From the NCBI GenBank assembly GCA_050184225.1, contig JBFXAN010000050.1:1-40594 (forward strand): a stretch of 40,594 nucleotides of DNA. The letters are read 5' to 3'. Positions 22,914 through 30,514 of the stretch are shown here, in pieces. Every line of letters begins with the position of its first letter. Position 1 is the first letter of the stretch. The notes beneath the pieces are model-generated. The model was not told where the DNA came from. It made no database searches and worked only from the letters and a program-made list of their open reading frames with translations. The translations under genes and the position numbers were made by a program. Source of the stretch: JBFXAN01 sp050184225. GTDB taxonomy: Bacteria > Chloroflexota > Dehalococcoidia > CAUJGQ01.

Positions 22914-24752
22914 TCAGGCGCGGAGCGGCGTGATCCGCAGCGTCACTTCGTCGATCTGGCCGAAGGCACCCTGGCTGCCGATGAAGAGATGTTTGAGATC
23001 GTAGCCGGCGACATCTTTGACGGCGTTGCTGCCGAAGCGCGCCAGCGGGCCATCCTGCAGAGTTGCCCGGACGGCGAGCAGTGCATCGCGCATCGCTGCC
23101 CGGTGCGACTCTCCCCCGATCGCATCGGCGATCGTCTCGTCGCCGGGGGTGAGGGGTGTACAGAATCCACCGGCGGCGAGTGATGCGTGCAGCGCCCGCA
23201 ACGTGGCGTCGGCGGGGAGCGTCACGGTCAGGTTTGCGGCATCCAGAGTGATCGGGGCATCGTGTCGAGGTTCGCTCCGGCGCGTATCGCTCGTGACGGC
23301 CGGGACAGGGGAGGGTGTGCGCGCGGTGGTCGCCAGCATCTGCATCATATCCGTGAAGGTGGGCAGCGATGGCTCATCGCCGCGTGGGTCGGGGAGGAGG
23401 ATGCCCGGGTTGAGGATGCCCGTGGGGTCGACGGCATGCTTGACGGCGCGCATCGCGGCGATTTCGGCGGGAGTGAAGCGGCGGTGCATCTGGTGGCGCT
23501 TGGCGCTGCCGACGCCGTGCTCGCCGGTGATCGTGCCTCCGAGCTCGAGGGCGGCGGTGACGATTGCGTCGTCGGCCGCTTTCGCCGCGGCGAGGTGGGT
23601 AGGGTCGTCCGGGCGGAGGATGACGGTGGGGTGGAAGTTGCCGTCGCCGATGTGTCCGACGTTGACGATCGTGAGGCCGTGGCGGGCGGCGGCATCCTGA
23701 ATCGTGCGGTTGATGGCGGGGAGGCATTCGCGTGGGACGGTGATATCGCCGAAGTAGACGCGACGGCCGCCGGCGGTGAGGGCGACGGCGGCGAGCAGGC
23801 GTCCCTGCCAGAGGGCGCTGCGTGTCGCCTCGTCGTCGGCGCGGCGGACCTCGCGGGCGCTGCGGCGGAGGATCGCCTCGACGCGGGGGAGGTCGTGGGC
23901 GACCTCGTCGGCGGCGCCGTCGCAATCGATCAGGAGCAACGCCTCGGCGTCGGTGGGGTAGCCGGAGGGCTGATACGCCTCGACGATCTCGGCCATTCGG
24001 CGGTCGAAGTACTCGATCGCGGCGGGGACGAGGCCGGCGGCGATCGTCGCGGAGACGGCCTCGACGGCGTCTTCGGTGCGGTCGAAGACGGCGAGGAGGG
24101 TGCGGGTCACGGCGGGCCGGGGCTGCAGGCGGACCGTCGCCTGGGTGACGATGCCGAGCGTGCCCTCCGAGCCGATCATCACGCCGAGCAGGTCGGGTCC
24201 GCGGTCGGCGGCGGTGAGGCGGAGCAGGTCACCGCCGGCAAGGACGCTGGTGACGGCCTCGACGTGATGGACGGTGACGCCGTACTTGAGGCAGTGGGGA
24301 CCACCGGCGTTGGTGGCGATGTTGCCGCCGATCGTGGAGATGGCGAAGGAGGCCGGGTCGGGTGGATAGAAGAGACCGTGTGTTGCGACGCGGGCGTTGA
24401 GGTCACCATTGAGCACGCCGGGTTCGACGGTGGCGACGCGGCGCTCCGGATCGACGCTGAGGATGCGGTTCATCGCGCGGAGGTCGAGCATGATCCGTTC
24501 GGGGGAGGGCAGGAAGGCGGCGGCGACGTTGGTGCCGGCGGCGCGGGGGACGACAGCGATGCCGCGCTCGGCGGCGTAGCGGAGGACGGCGGCGACATCC
24601 TCGGTCCGTTGCGGGCGGACGACGACGCCGGGGGTGCCGCGGTTTTCGAGGAAGTCCTGCCCGTAGGCGGGCAGCGCGGCGGCGTCGGACAGGACCGCAT
24701 CGCTGCCCAGCAGCGCGGTGAGGTCGGCGACGAGCGGATTGGCGATGGTCAT
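22914..24752 (-). CDS. glcD: FAD-linked oxidase: GlcD fused to a GlcE-like tail
   Basis: A 612-aa protein. Residues 1-454 are a complete GlcD-type FAD-binding oxidoreductase, with VVVRPQRTEDVAAVLRYA, PRAAGTN, PPDPAS...TIGGNIATNAGG, MIGSEGTLGIVT, VNVGHIGDGNFHP and GEHGVG. After a Pro/Ser-rich linker (455-500), residues 501-612 look like a shortened GlcE, reading PGDETIADAIGGES, FGSNAVKDVAGYDLKHLFIGSQGAFGQIDEVTLRI. In the usual glycolate oxidase GlcD, GlcE and GlcF are separate proteins; here no GlcF (iron-sulfur) gene is adjacent. It oxidises a 2-hydroxyacid such as glycolate or lactate. The ATG at 24752 has AGGAG upstream. Confidence 0.85.
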   Translation of the reverse strand: MTIANPLVADLTALLGSDAVLSDAAALPAYGQDFLENRGTPGVVVRPQRTEDVAAVLRYAAERGIAVVPRAAGTNVAAAFLPSPERIMLDLRAMNRILSVDPERRVATVEPGVLNGDLNARVATHGLFYPPDPASFAISTIGGNIATNAGGPHCLKYGVTVHHVEAVTSVLAGGDLLRLTAADRGPDLLGVMIGSEGTLGIVTQATVRLQPRPAVTRTLLAVFDRTEDAVEAVSATIAAGLVPAAIEYFDRRMAEIVEAYQPSGYPTDAEALLLIDCDGAADEVAHDLPRVEAILRRSAREVRRADDEATRSALWQGRLLAAVALTAGGRRVYFGDITVPRECLPAINRTIQDAAARHGLTIVNVGHIGDGNFHPTVILRPDDPTHLAAAKAADDAIVTAALELGGTITGEHGVGSAKRHQMHRRFTPAEIAAMRAVKHAVDPTGILNPGILLPDPRGDEPSLPTFTDMMQMLATTARTPSPVPAVTSDTRRSEPRHDAPITLDAANLTVTLPADATLRALHASLAAGGFCTPLTPGDETIADAIGGESHRAAMRDALLAVRATLQDGPLARFGSNAVKDVAGYDLKHLFIGSQGAFGQIDEVTLRITPLRA

Positions 24753-24860
24753 GGCGGGGGCTCCTGCGCAGTGAGTGCCGAGGTCACCATGCTACACTTT
24801 GGGCGCGAAGGGGAATGCCGCGCTGTGCGACAGAGACGCGGTGCGCGGCAGGCAGTGGTC

Positions 24861-25130
24861 ATGAAGACGTTCACCGTGACGCCGGGAAGTGAACTCGATC
24901 GGGTGTTGGATGAGGCCGCGGACGAGCCGGTCCTGATCGAGCGGAACGGCGCTCGGTACCGCGTTTCGCGCGAGCCGGACGAAGATATCTGGGCCGGCTA
25001 CGATCCTGAAGCAGTGCGGAAGGCGCTCGCGGAAACCGTCGGCTCCTGGTCTGACCTCGATACCGACAAGATGATTGCGGACATATACCGCTGGCGAGAA
25101 GAAGGGTCGCGACCGGCGGATCGTCCGTGA
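24861..25130 (+). CDS. Phd/YefM-like antitoxin
   Basis: An 89-aa protein starting MKTFTVTPGSELDRVLDEAADEPVLIERNGARYRVSRE, the 'L-x-x-x-L-x-x-A-x-x-x-P-V-x-I-x-R-N-G' pattern of Phd/YefM-type DNA-binding antitoxins. The C-terminal half (WAGYDPEAVRKALAETVGSW onward) is acidic and helix-forming, as expected of a toxin-binding tail. A cognate toxin is not directly adjacent. The next genes, 48 nt downstream, are a DUF433/DUF5615 pair, so either this antitoxin is orphaned or the three work together. It reads opposite to the GlcD-GlcE gene, whose start is about 110 nt away. Confidence 0.68.
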   Translation: MKTFTVTPGSELDRVLDEAADEPVLIERNGARYRVSREPDEDIWAGYDPEAVRKALAETVGSWSDLDTDKMIADIYRWREEGSRPADRP

Positions 25131-25178
25131 GTGCGAAACGTCGGATCAGGCGTCGGCTTAGGAAGAGGGACGCAGCCC

Positions 25179-25505
25179 ATGACCACCACGAGAAGCCCCG
25201 AGGGAATCATCGTCGAGGATGTCTCCGGCGTCCTCTACGATCCGATCACGGATCGGGCGCGCGTCCAGGGGACAGGGGTCGAGGTGTTCGAGGTCATGCT
25301 GATCTATCGCTCGGTCGGCAATGACTGGGATCGGCTGCGTGCGGCATGCGATTGGCTCGATGAGGAGCAGTTGCGATCCGCCCTCTCCTTCGCGGAAGCC
25401 AATCCGGAGTATGTTGGCGCCCGGCTGAAGAAGGAAGAAGCGGCTCACACCGAACTGGAACGGCTCTGGCGTGACCATCCTTCGACGCGCCCTCCGCGCG
25501 GCTGA
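25179..25505 (+). CDS. DUF433 family antitoxin
   Basis: A 108-aa protein of the DUF433 (VapB-like) group. The helix-turn-helix part is recognisable in GTGVEVFEVMLIYRSVGNDWDRLRAACDWLDEEQLRSALSFAEANPEYV, where the final 'L-x-x-A-L-x-F-x-x-x-N-P-E' is diagnostic. It usually represses its own operon and neutralises a PIN-like DUF5615 toxin. The ATG at 25179 follows GGAAGAGGGA. The stop overlaps the toxin start by one base (TGATG), indicating translational coupling. Confidence 0.85.
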   Translation: MTTTRSPEGIIVEDVSGVLYDPITDRARVQGTGVEVFEVMLIYRSVGNDWDRLRAACDWLDEEQLRSALSFAEANPEYVGARLKKEEAAHTELERLWRDHPSTRPPRG

Positions 25506-25873
25506 TGCGCTATTACCTGGATGAAGATCAGTCGCAGGTGATCGCCCATGTGGCCCATGAGCGGTACGGCCTCGACATTACCGCTTCGCACGACGTTGGA
25601 ATGGACCACGCTCCGGACAGCGAACAATTGCGCTTTGCCGCGGGGCAAGGCCACTGCATTGTCACTCGCAACGGTGACGACTTCATCCGGCTGACCCGGC
25701 GCTTCCTGGAAGAGGGACTCGCCCACGCCGGAGTGCTGATCGTGCCGGAGTCGATGCGCGGCGATGACTTCGGTGCGATGGCGGCGGCACTCGCATATCA
25801 TCACCTGCTGTACCCAGACAACATCCCCTATTACACCGACTTTCTTCACCATGCACCGATCGAGGATCGGTGA
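25505..25873 (+). CDS. DUF5615 PIN-like toxin
   Basis: A 122-aa PIN/Mut7-C-like protein, a presumed ribonuclease. It begins MRYYLDEDQS, giving the first acidic metal site, followed by a conserved SHDVGMDHAPDSEQLRFAAGQGHCIVTRNGDDF that holds the D-x-E-Q and T-x-N-x-x-D-F motifs of DUF5615. It is coupled to the DUF433 gene and forms the toxin half of the pair. All visible acidic motif residues are intact, so it looks functional. The convergent TcuA-like gene ends 15 nt away. Confidence 0.85.
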   Translation: MRYYLDEDQSQVIAHVAHERYGLDITASHDVGMDHAPDSEQLRFAAGQGHCIVTRNGDDFIRLTRRFLEEGLAHAGVLIVPESMRGDDFGAMAAALAYHHLLYPDNIPYYTDFLHHAPIEDR

Positions 25874-25888
25874 TGACGGTGCCATGTT

Positions 25889-27397
25889 CTACACGCCGGA
25901 CGCCTGAGCGGCGGCTACTACGCTTTTGGCGGCGCTTTCGCCGGCGATGCGGCCGAAGACGGAGCCGGACATCAGGCCGGAGCCGCCGGCGTAGTTGTGG
26001 TAGAAGAGGCCGCCGACGAGCTCGCCGGCGGCGTAGAGGCCGGGGATGGGGCGGTCTTCGGTGTCGTGCACCTGGGCGGTGGTCGGGTCGATGCGGAGAC
26101 CGCCGAAGGTGAAGGTGATGCCACAGGTGACGGCGAAGCCGGTGTACGGCGGCGTGTCGAGCGGCAGCGCCCAGTTGGACTTGGGCGGGGTGATGCCTTC
26201 GGTGTGCTTGCCGTCGAGGATGGCGGGGTTGTAGTCGCCGGTCTGGATCGCGGCGTTGTAGGCGCGGACGGTTTCGAGGAAGCCGTCGCGGTCGATGCCG
26301 AGGGCGTCGGCCAGTCCCTCGATCGTGTCGCTGGTGGCCTTGGTGATGGCGCTGATCCGGTATTCGTCGCGGAGGTTGTCCATCACCTTGGCGTCGAAGA
26401 CCTGGAAGGCGGTGCGCTGGGGCTGGTGCAGCACCTCGCGGCCGTACTTGGCGTAGGTGTAGTTGCGGAAGTCGGCGCCTTCGTCGACGAAGCGGCGGCC
26501 ATCGACGTTGACGATGATGCCGAGGGGGTAGGAGTGCTTCTGAAAGAGGTCGCCGATCTTGCGGTCGCCGAAGGGGGGTGAGGCGATATCCCACTGGACG
26601 GCGTGGCAGCCGGACCAGTGGCCGAAGGGTTGGGCGCCGATGGCAAGGGCAGCGCGGATGGCGTCGCCGGTGTTGTAGCGGGTGCCGCGGACGCGGGCGA
26701 GTTCCCAGTCGCGGCCGAGGTAGCGGGTACGCCATTCAGGGTTGGCCTCGAAGCCGCCGGCCGCCAGGACGATCGCGTTCGTGTCGATGCGCTGGAACTG
26801 GTCGCCGACGCGGGCGGTGAGGCCGGTGATGCGGCCGTGGTCGTCGATGTGCAGGTCGGTGGCCTTGCTGTCGTACTGGATGCGGATGCCCTTCTTCAGG
26901 GCCATGTCGAAGAGGGCGTCGGAGAGGCCCTCGCCGCCGCCGATCGCTTCGGCGATGAGGCCGCCCCAGAAGCGGAGCTTGTCGCCGACGCGGTAGGCCT
27001 GGCGGCCGTAGAGAAGCACCCAGCGGAGGCCCTGTTCGCGCATCCAGAGGACGGTGGGGTAGGCGCGGGAGACGAGCGTCTGGGCGAGGTCGGGGTCGGC
27101 GAGGCCCTCGGTGACGCGCATGAGGTCGTCGTAGAACTGGGGCTGGGGGTAGGCGCCGACGTCGATGCCGGCGCACTCTTCGTCGGACATCTCGGGGATG
27201 AGGGCGCGGATGTCGTCGAGGCCGCGGTAGGGGAAGCGGAAGCCGCCGCCGGTGAAGAAGGTGTTGCCGCCGCGGAGGTGCTCCGGGGCTTTTTCGAGGA
27301 CGAGGACGTTCGCGTCCTGCTCGCGTGCGGCGAGGGCGGCGCAGAGGGCGGCGTTGCCGGCGCCGACGACGATGACGTCGGGGGTTGTGGTGGTCAT
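25889..27397 (-). CDS. tcuA: FAD-dependent tricarballylate dehydrogenase-like (TcuA/fumarate reductase family)
   Basis: A 502-aa flavoprotein of the fumarate reductase/succinate dehydrogenase flavoprotein superfamily. The dinucleotide fold is VIVVGAGNAALCAALAARE at the N-terminus, followed by RGGNTFFTGGGFRF, which fits TcuA. The substrate and FAD-binding ends are GFAVTCGITFTFGGLRID, PGLYAAGELVGGLFYHNYAGGSGLMSGSVFGRIAG. TcuA oxidises tricarballylate to cis-aconitate, with electrons passed to TcuB; no tcuB or transporter gene is next to it, so the true substrate may be another dicarboxylate or a steroid-like compound. The ATG at 27397 has AAGGAG upstream. A C-rich hairpin repeat starts 17 nt upstream of the start. 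Confidence 0.8.
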   Translation of the reverse strand: MTTTTPDVIVVGAGNAALCAALAAREQDANVLVLEKAPEHLRGGNTFFTGGGFRFPYRGLDDIRALIPEMSDEECAGIDVGAYPQPQFYDDLMRVTEGLADPDLAQTLVSRAYPTVLWMREQGLRWVLLYGRQAYRVGDKLRFWGGLIAEAIGGGEGLSDALFDMALKKGIRIQYDSKATDLHIDDHGRITGLTARVGDQFQRIDTNAIVLAAGGFEANPEWRTRYLGRDWELARVRGTRYNTGDAIRAALAIGAQPFGHWSGCHAVQWDIASPPFGDRKIGDLFQKHSYPLGIIVNVDGRRFVDEGADFRNYTYAKYGREVLHQPQRTAFQVFDAKVMDNLRDEYRISAITKATSDTIEGLADALGIDRDGFLETVRAYNAAIQTGDYNPAILDGKHTEGITPPKSNWALPLDTPPYTGFAVTCGITFTFGGLRIDPTTAQVHDTEDRPIPGLYAAGELVGGLFYHNYAGGSGLMSGSVFGRIAGESAAKSVVAAAQASGV

Positions 27398-27413
27398 GGG
27401 GTGCTCCTTGGGA

Positions 27414-27453
27414 CCCTCACCCCCGGCCCCTCTCCCGCCCGGCGGGAGAGGGG
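27414..27453. repeat. C-rich hairpin repeat, family B, second site
   Basis: CCCTCACCCCCGGCC is followed by CCCCTCTCCCG (27427-27437) and its exact complement CGGGAGAGGGG (27443-27453). It differs from the 2576-2617 unit at only a few positions and likewise lies just 5' of a minus-strand gene start. The gene-free stretch 27398-27837 holds this repeat, the GT-rich tract and the arsR promoter. Confidence 0.75.
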
Positions 27454-27490
27454 ATCCTGACCGGCGCGGGCCGGCCAGTATCTCTGGCGG

Positions 27491-27620
27491 TGTGGGTGGG
27501 TTGATTGTTTGATTTTTGGAGTGGGGTGCGGTGTGAATATGGGGTGGGGTGGGCGGTGGGGGGTGTTAGATTCGGATTTTGGGATGTTGGGTTGATTGAA
27601 TGTTTGATCGTTTGGGCGAA
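27491..27620 (+). other. GT-rich tract with G-quadruplex potential
   Basis: About 130 bp with almost no C on the plus strand, unlike everything around it. It contains four or more G-runs at 27541-27563 (GGGG, GGGG, GGG, GGGGGG separated by 1-4 nt), a strong quadruplex pattern. Two related T-rich segments beginning GGTTGATTG (about 27499 and 27590) look like diverged direct repeats. No codon-like gene is evident. Confidence 0.6.
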
Positions 27621-27802
27621 GTTCGGCTGCGGTGTGAGGGTGAGCGACGGCGGTCACAGCAGCCTGAATGCTTCGCGAGCTCATGCGGTCACGGTAGCGG
27701 GCGGGGGAGCGGGGCGCAATCGGCGGATGTCCATTCTGGACCTGGTCGTTGCTCACGTTGTGTTAGGAAACAGTGACGTGGGTCGAGCACGCTGCACCTG
27801 AC

Positions 27803-27850
27803 TTGTGTCAGGGTGATGGCCAGGATAGTATATCGACATGCGTCAATTTG
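27803..27850 (+). promoter_or_regulatory. arsR promoter and overlapping operator
   Basis: TTGTGT (27803-27808) and TAGTAT (27826-27831) are 17 nt apart, a good sigma-70-type pair. Transcription would start about seven bases later, at the A of the arsR ATG (27838), so the mRNA could be leaderless. TCGAC (27833-27837) and GTCAA (27842-27846) form an imperfect inverted repeat across the start, a likely ArsR site. CTGAC-TTGT-GTCAG (27798-27811) adds a small palindrome over the -35 region. Confidence 0.55.
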
Positions 27851-28209
27851 ATGGATCATTGTCGATTCCAGTGACAGAGGTTGTTGCGAGGGAGCCGCGG
27901 GTGGGGCGGTTGCCGCAGGTGTTGAAGGCGCTGGCAGACCCGACGCGGCTGCGGATCGTGGGGTATCTGGCGCAGCGGGAGTTGTGCGTCTGCGATCTGG
28001 AGGCGTTGCTCGGGATTTCGCAGAGCATGACGAGCCATCATGTCGGGGTGCTCCGGCGGGCGGGGTTGTTGTTGCAGCGGCGGGAGGAGCGCGACATCCG
28101 TTGGGTGTACTACCGGCTCAATCCGGAGGCGGTGGAGTCTCTGAAGGACCAGTTCAATGGCCTCCTCGATCTCTCCGGCTTCGACAGCGCGCCCGCCCGC
28201 TGCGACTGA
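27838..28209 (+). CDS. arsR: ArsR-family arsenite-responsive repressor
   Basis: A 123-aa winged-helix repressor. LKALADPTRLRIVGYLAQRELCVCDLEALLGISQSMTSHHVGVLRRAGLL is the canonical ArsR core, and C50/C52 in ELCVCDL form the arsenite-binding motif. As(III) binding releases the repressor from its operator. It heads an arsR-aqpS-arsC order, confirming the role. The ATG at 27838 coincides with the predicted transcription start; a GTG at 27871 is an alternative. The last 53 nt overlap the aqpS reading frame. Confidence 0.92.
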   Translation: MRQFDGSLSIPVTEVVAREPRVGRLPQVLKALADPTRLRIVGYLAQRELCVCDLEALLGISQSMTSHHVGVLRRAGLLLQRREERDIRWVYYRLNPEAVESLKDQFNGLLDLSGFDSAPARCD

Positions 28210-28915
28210 CGGTGCGCCGGCGACGCACCGGCACGAGCCGCTGATCGCGCACTGGCGGCGGCATCTGCCTCGGTATGCAGGGGAGTTGATCGGCACGTTC
28301 GTGCTTGTCGTGGTCGCGACCGGGGTGGTGGTGGCGAATGTGGCGGCGGACGAGGCGATCACGCACGTCGGCGTGGCGATCGCGACCGGGTTGGTGATCA
28401 CGGCGCTGATCTATGCGCTCGGGCATCTGACGGGGGCGCACTTCAATCCGGCGGTTTCGCTGGCGTTTGCCGTGGGGCGGCACTTTCCGGCGCGCGACCT
28501 GGTTCCGTACTGGTTGGCGCAGCTGGCGGGTGCGGCGCTCGCGAGCGTGTTTGTGCGCTATCTCTGGGGGGACATCGCCAATCTGGGAGCGACGCTGCCG
28601 GGGGTGAGCGAGGGGCGGGCGCTGGTGCTGGAGGTGTTTCTCACGTTCCTGCTGATGTTTGTGATTACGGCGGTGGCGACGGATGCGCGGGCGGTGGGGC
28701 AGGCGGCAGCGCTGGCGATCGGGAGCGTGGTGTTGCTGGAGGTGATGTTTGCCGGACCGGCGTCGGGGGCGTCGATGAACCCGGCGCGGAGCTTTGGTCC
28801 GGCGCTGGTGTCGGGCACCTGGGAGAGCCAGTGGATCTATTACGCCGGGCCGCTGCTCGGGGCGGTGGGTGGGGTGCTCGTCTATGAGTTCCTGCGGCGG
28901 GCGGAGAAGGTCTGA
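28157..28915 (+). CDS. aqpS: Aquaporin-family arsenite channel (AqpS-like)
   Basis: A 252-aa MIP-family membrane protein with six predicted helices and both NPA boxes (HFNPAVS and SMNPARS). Between arsR and arsC it corresponds to AqpS, first described in Sinorhizobium, which lets arsenite formed by ArsC flow out down its gradient, replacing ArsB/Acr3. The R of the second box (NPARS) is kept. The cytoplasmic N-terminus of about 35 residues is unusually long and Pro/Ala-rich because the ATG at 28157 lies inside arsR; AAGGA eight bases upstream supports it and no in-frame alternative follows the arsR stop. Confidence 0.9.
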   Translation: MASSISPASTARPPAATDGAPATHRHEPLIAHWRRHLPRYAGELIGTFVLVVVATGVVVANVAADEAITHVGVAIATGLVITALIYALGHLTGAHFNPAVSLAFAVGRHFPARDLVPYWLAQLAGAALASVFVRYLWGDIANLGATLPGVSEGRALVLEVFLTFLLMFVITAVATDARAVGQAAALAIGSVVLLEVMFAGPASGASMNPARSFGPALVSGTWESQWIYYAGPLLGAVGGVLVYEFLRRAEKV

Positions 28916-28941
28916 GCAGGGACGCGGGGAGGGAGCGGGAG

Positions 28942-29583
28942 ATGGTCAATCCCGGATTGGCAACGCATATCGCCGTCGAGCACACGGTCGAGCAACTGGC
29001 GCGGGAGTTCGTCGGGACGTACAGCCAGGAGACGGTCGAGCGTTGCGTGGTCGATTCGTACGACCGGCTCGCGGTGACGGCGCGGGTGCCGAGCTTTCTG
29101 CCGTTGCTGGCCGGACGATTCGCCCGCGAGCGGCTTCAGGCCGCCGCGCAGATTGAAGGGAAGGTTCGAAGAACGATGCCGGAAGTGTTGTTTGTCTGTG
29201 TTCACAACGCCGGCCGCTCGCAGATGGCGGCGGGGTTGATGCACGCGCTCAGCGGCGGGCGGGTGCATGTGCGGTCGGCGGGGTCTGATCCGGCGGAACG
29301 GATCAATCCGGCGGCGATCGAGGCGATGGCGGAGTTGGGGATCGACCTGCGTCAGGAGTTTCCCAAGCCGCTGACCGATGAGGTGGTGGAGGCGGCGGAT
29401 GTGGTGATCACGATGGGGTGCGGCGACGCCTGTCCGATCTATCCGGGGAAGCGGTATCTGGATTGGCAGGTGGATGATCCGGCGGGACAGCCGATCGAGG
29501 TGGTTCGGCGGATTCGGGACGACATCCGGGGGCGGGTCGAGGGATTGCTGCGGAAGTTGGATGTGCCGGCGGTGGCGCGATGA
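28942..29583 (+). CDS. arsC: Arsenate reductase (LMW-phosphatase type) with N-terminal three-helix domain
   Basis: A 213-aa protein. Residues 80-213 are a low-molecular-weight tyrosine-phosphatase-fold arsenate reductase: P-loop C86-V-H-N-A-G-R92 in FVCVHNAGRSQMAAGLM, resolving cysteines C160/C164 in ITMGCGDACP, and the general-acid region LDWQVDDP. Residues 1-75 form a helical domain (VEQLAREFVGTYSQETVERCVVDSYDRLA) that accompanies many actinobacterial and Chloroflexota ArsC proteins and is of unknown purpose. It reduces arsenate to arsenite, which leaves through AqpS. GGGAG precedes the ATG at 28942. The stop overlaps the next small gene in ATGA. Confidence 0.9.
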   Translation: MVNPGLATHIAVEHTVEQLAREFVGTYSQETVERCVVDSYDRLAVTARVPSFLPLLAGRFARERLQAAAQIEGKVRRTMPEVLFVCVHNAGRSQMAAGLMHALSGGRVHVRSAGSDPAERINPAAIEAMAELGIDLRQEFPKPLTDEVVEAADVVITMGCGDACPIYPGKRYLDWQVDDPAGQPIEVVRRIRDDIRGRVEGLLRKLDVPAVAR

Positions 29584-29777
29584 CCCAGGCATCACAACCC
29601 GTGGCCCGCTGGCAAATCTGGGTCGTTGCCCGGGGCGACTATCTCCGCACGAATACGGGAGCACTGCGCCTTTTCACCTCGATTGACGAGGCAAAGCAGA
29701 CCGCCACCGACGTGGGTGGCATCGTGCAGATTGAAGGGGCACCCGGCCTCGGTGGCTTCGACCGGGCGCTGACCTGA
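29580..29777 (+). CDS. 65-aa small protein, copy 1 (SIDEAK...VGGIVQIEGAP...GGFDRAL)
   Basis: Translationally coupled to arsC (ATGA at 29580-29583). The N-terminal WQIWVVARGDYLR may be a beta strand, followed by SIDEAKQTATDVGGIVQIEG, a helix and strand, ending PGLGGFDRALT. The last 41 residues share 28 identities with the product at 32299-32460, after the ABC transporter. I do not recognise the family; a small alpha/beta fold is likely. Its place in the arsenic operon suggests an accessory role. Confidence 0.7.
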   Translation: MTQASQPVARWQIWVVARGDYLRTNTGALRLFTSIDEAKQTATDVGGIVQIEGAPGLGGFDRALT

Positions 29778-30157
29778 AGGGGACAAGGAACGTACTGGTT
29801 GATTTCGGACGGCCATTTCGAGGCCGATCGCTCGACCGGACACGCCGCCGTTATTGACCCACGGTGAGACAGCCACGGCGAGATCTGCGGGTACGGCGGT
29901 CAGCCGGCCGTCTGTGTCGCCGTCCCGCTGAAAAGTGACCCGCCGCTCGCGACGAACCCGAACTGATGGTCCTGGTTTCGATCGCACGCTGGACCCGGCG
30001 CTCCCGCTGCCGGGTCTCGTGCTGTTGAAGGGCGCGCGCTGGGCGGTCGACCAGAGAAGCGCAATGGACCCGTTTCGGCCCTACTGAGGGAGTGTCATCA
30101 CTCCCGTCGCCGCCTATCGTGAACTCATGACCAGGAGGGTACGTGTTCGGGCATCAC
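29778..30157. other. Gene-free gap between the arsC module and the Cys-rich protein
   Basis: About 380 bp in which I find no credible gene. A TGAAAAGTGACC segment (near 29930) faintly resembles the non-coding ends left by IS21-type elements, but this is too weak to call. The stretch may be a decayed insertion. Confidence 0.3.
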
Positions 30158-30211
30158 TTGACAGACGACGGCGAGCATCGGAAATTTTCTATATCGGAAA
30201 CTTCCGATATA
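30158..30211 (+). promoter_or_regulatory. Promoter and 22-bp palindromic operator of the Cys-rich protein gene
   Basis: A consensus -35 TTGACA (30158-30163) is followed by an A/T-rich -10 region (about 30182-30193). TATATCGGAA (30190-30199), AC, TTCCGATATA (30202-30211) is then a perfect 10-bp inverted repeat, placed where a repressor would block initiation. The core TATCGGA-N4-TCCGATA recurs at 40482-40499 upstream of the ArsO-like gene. Confidence 0.75.
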
Positions 30212-30223
30212 CGAGAGGCCGCC

Positions 30224-30397
30224 ATGTTCACCTGTCAGATTTGCCACTTCGAGACCGAGTTGGATGACGTCGCCATCACCTTGCAGGGGGAGCGTTGCAT
30301 TTGTCTCCGCTGCTACGGGCGGGAGACGGATACCGCGAAACCGATGGCGAGGGTTCTTCGTCATCAAGTGATCGCCACGCTCGCCGCATATTCCTAG
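30224..30397 (+). CDS. 57-aa Cys-rich zinc-ribbon-like protein
   Basis: A small protein with C4-x-x-C7 (CQIC) and C25-I-C27-L-R-C30, enough for one zinc or soft-metal site, followed by a basic helix (RETDTAKPMARVLRHQVIATL). GAGAGG lies six bases before the ATG at 30224; an in-frame extension to 30143 would run through the operator and is rejected. The tight operator and arsenic context suggest a metal- or As(III)-responsive protein. No known family was recognised. Confidence 0.65.
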   Translation: MFTCQICHFETELDDVAITLQGERCICLRCYGRETDTAKPMARVLRHQVIATLAAYS

Positions 30398-30514
30398 CCG
30401 CGACGTGAACCGACGCAGAGCGACCGGCCGCCTGAACCCGGTGGCCGAACTGAATCATGGCCGCGCCATCAGCAATCGGCACGACCATGCCGGAAGCCGG
30501 CACGGAGGCCATCA

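Noticed and set aside
23187..25130. 647-codon plus-strand reading frame
   Set aside because: Mostly antisense to the GlcD-GlcE gene with Gly/Asp/Glu-rich shadow composition; only the last 89 codons (24861-25130) are a real gene.
26603..27460. 285-codon plus-strand reading frame
   Set aside because: Antisense Gly/Ala/Val/Glu-rich shadow of the TcuA-like gene.
29778..30142. Possible IS21-type remnant
   Set aside because: Only a short TGAAAAGTGACC-like segment recalls such ends; no transposase fragment or paired ends are visible.
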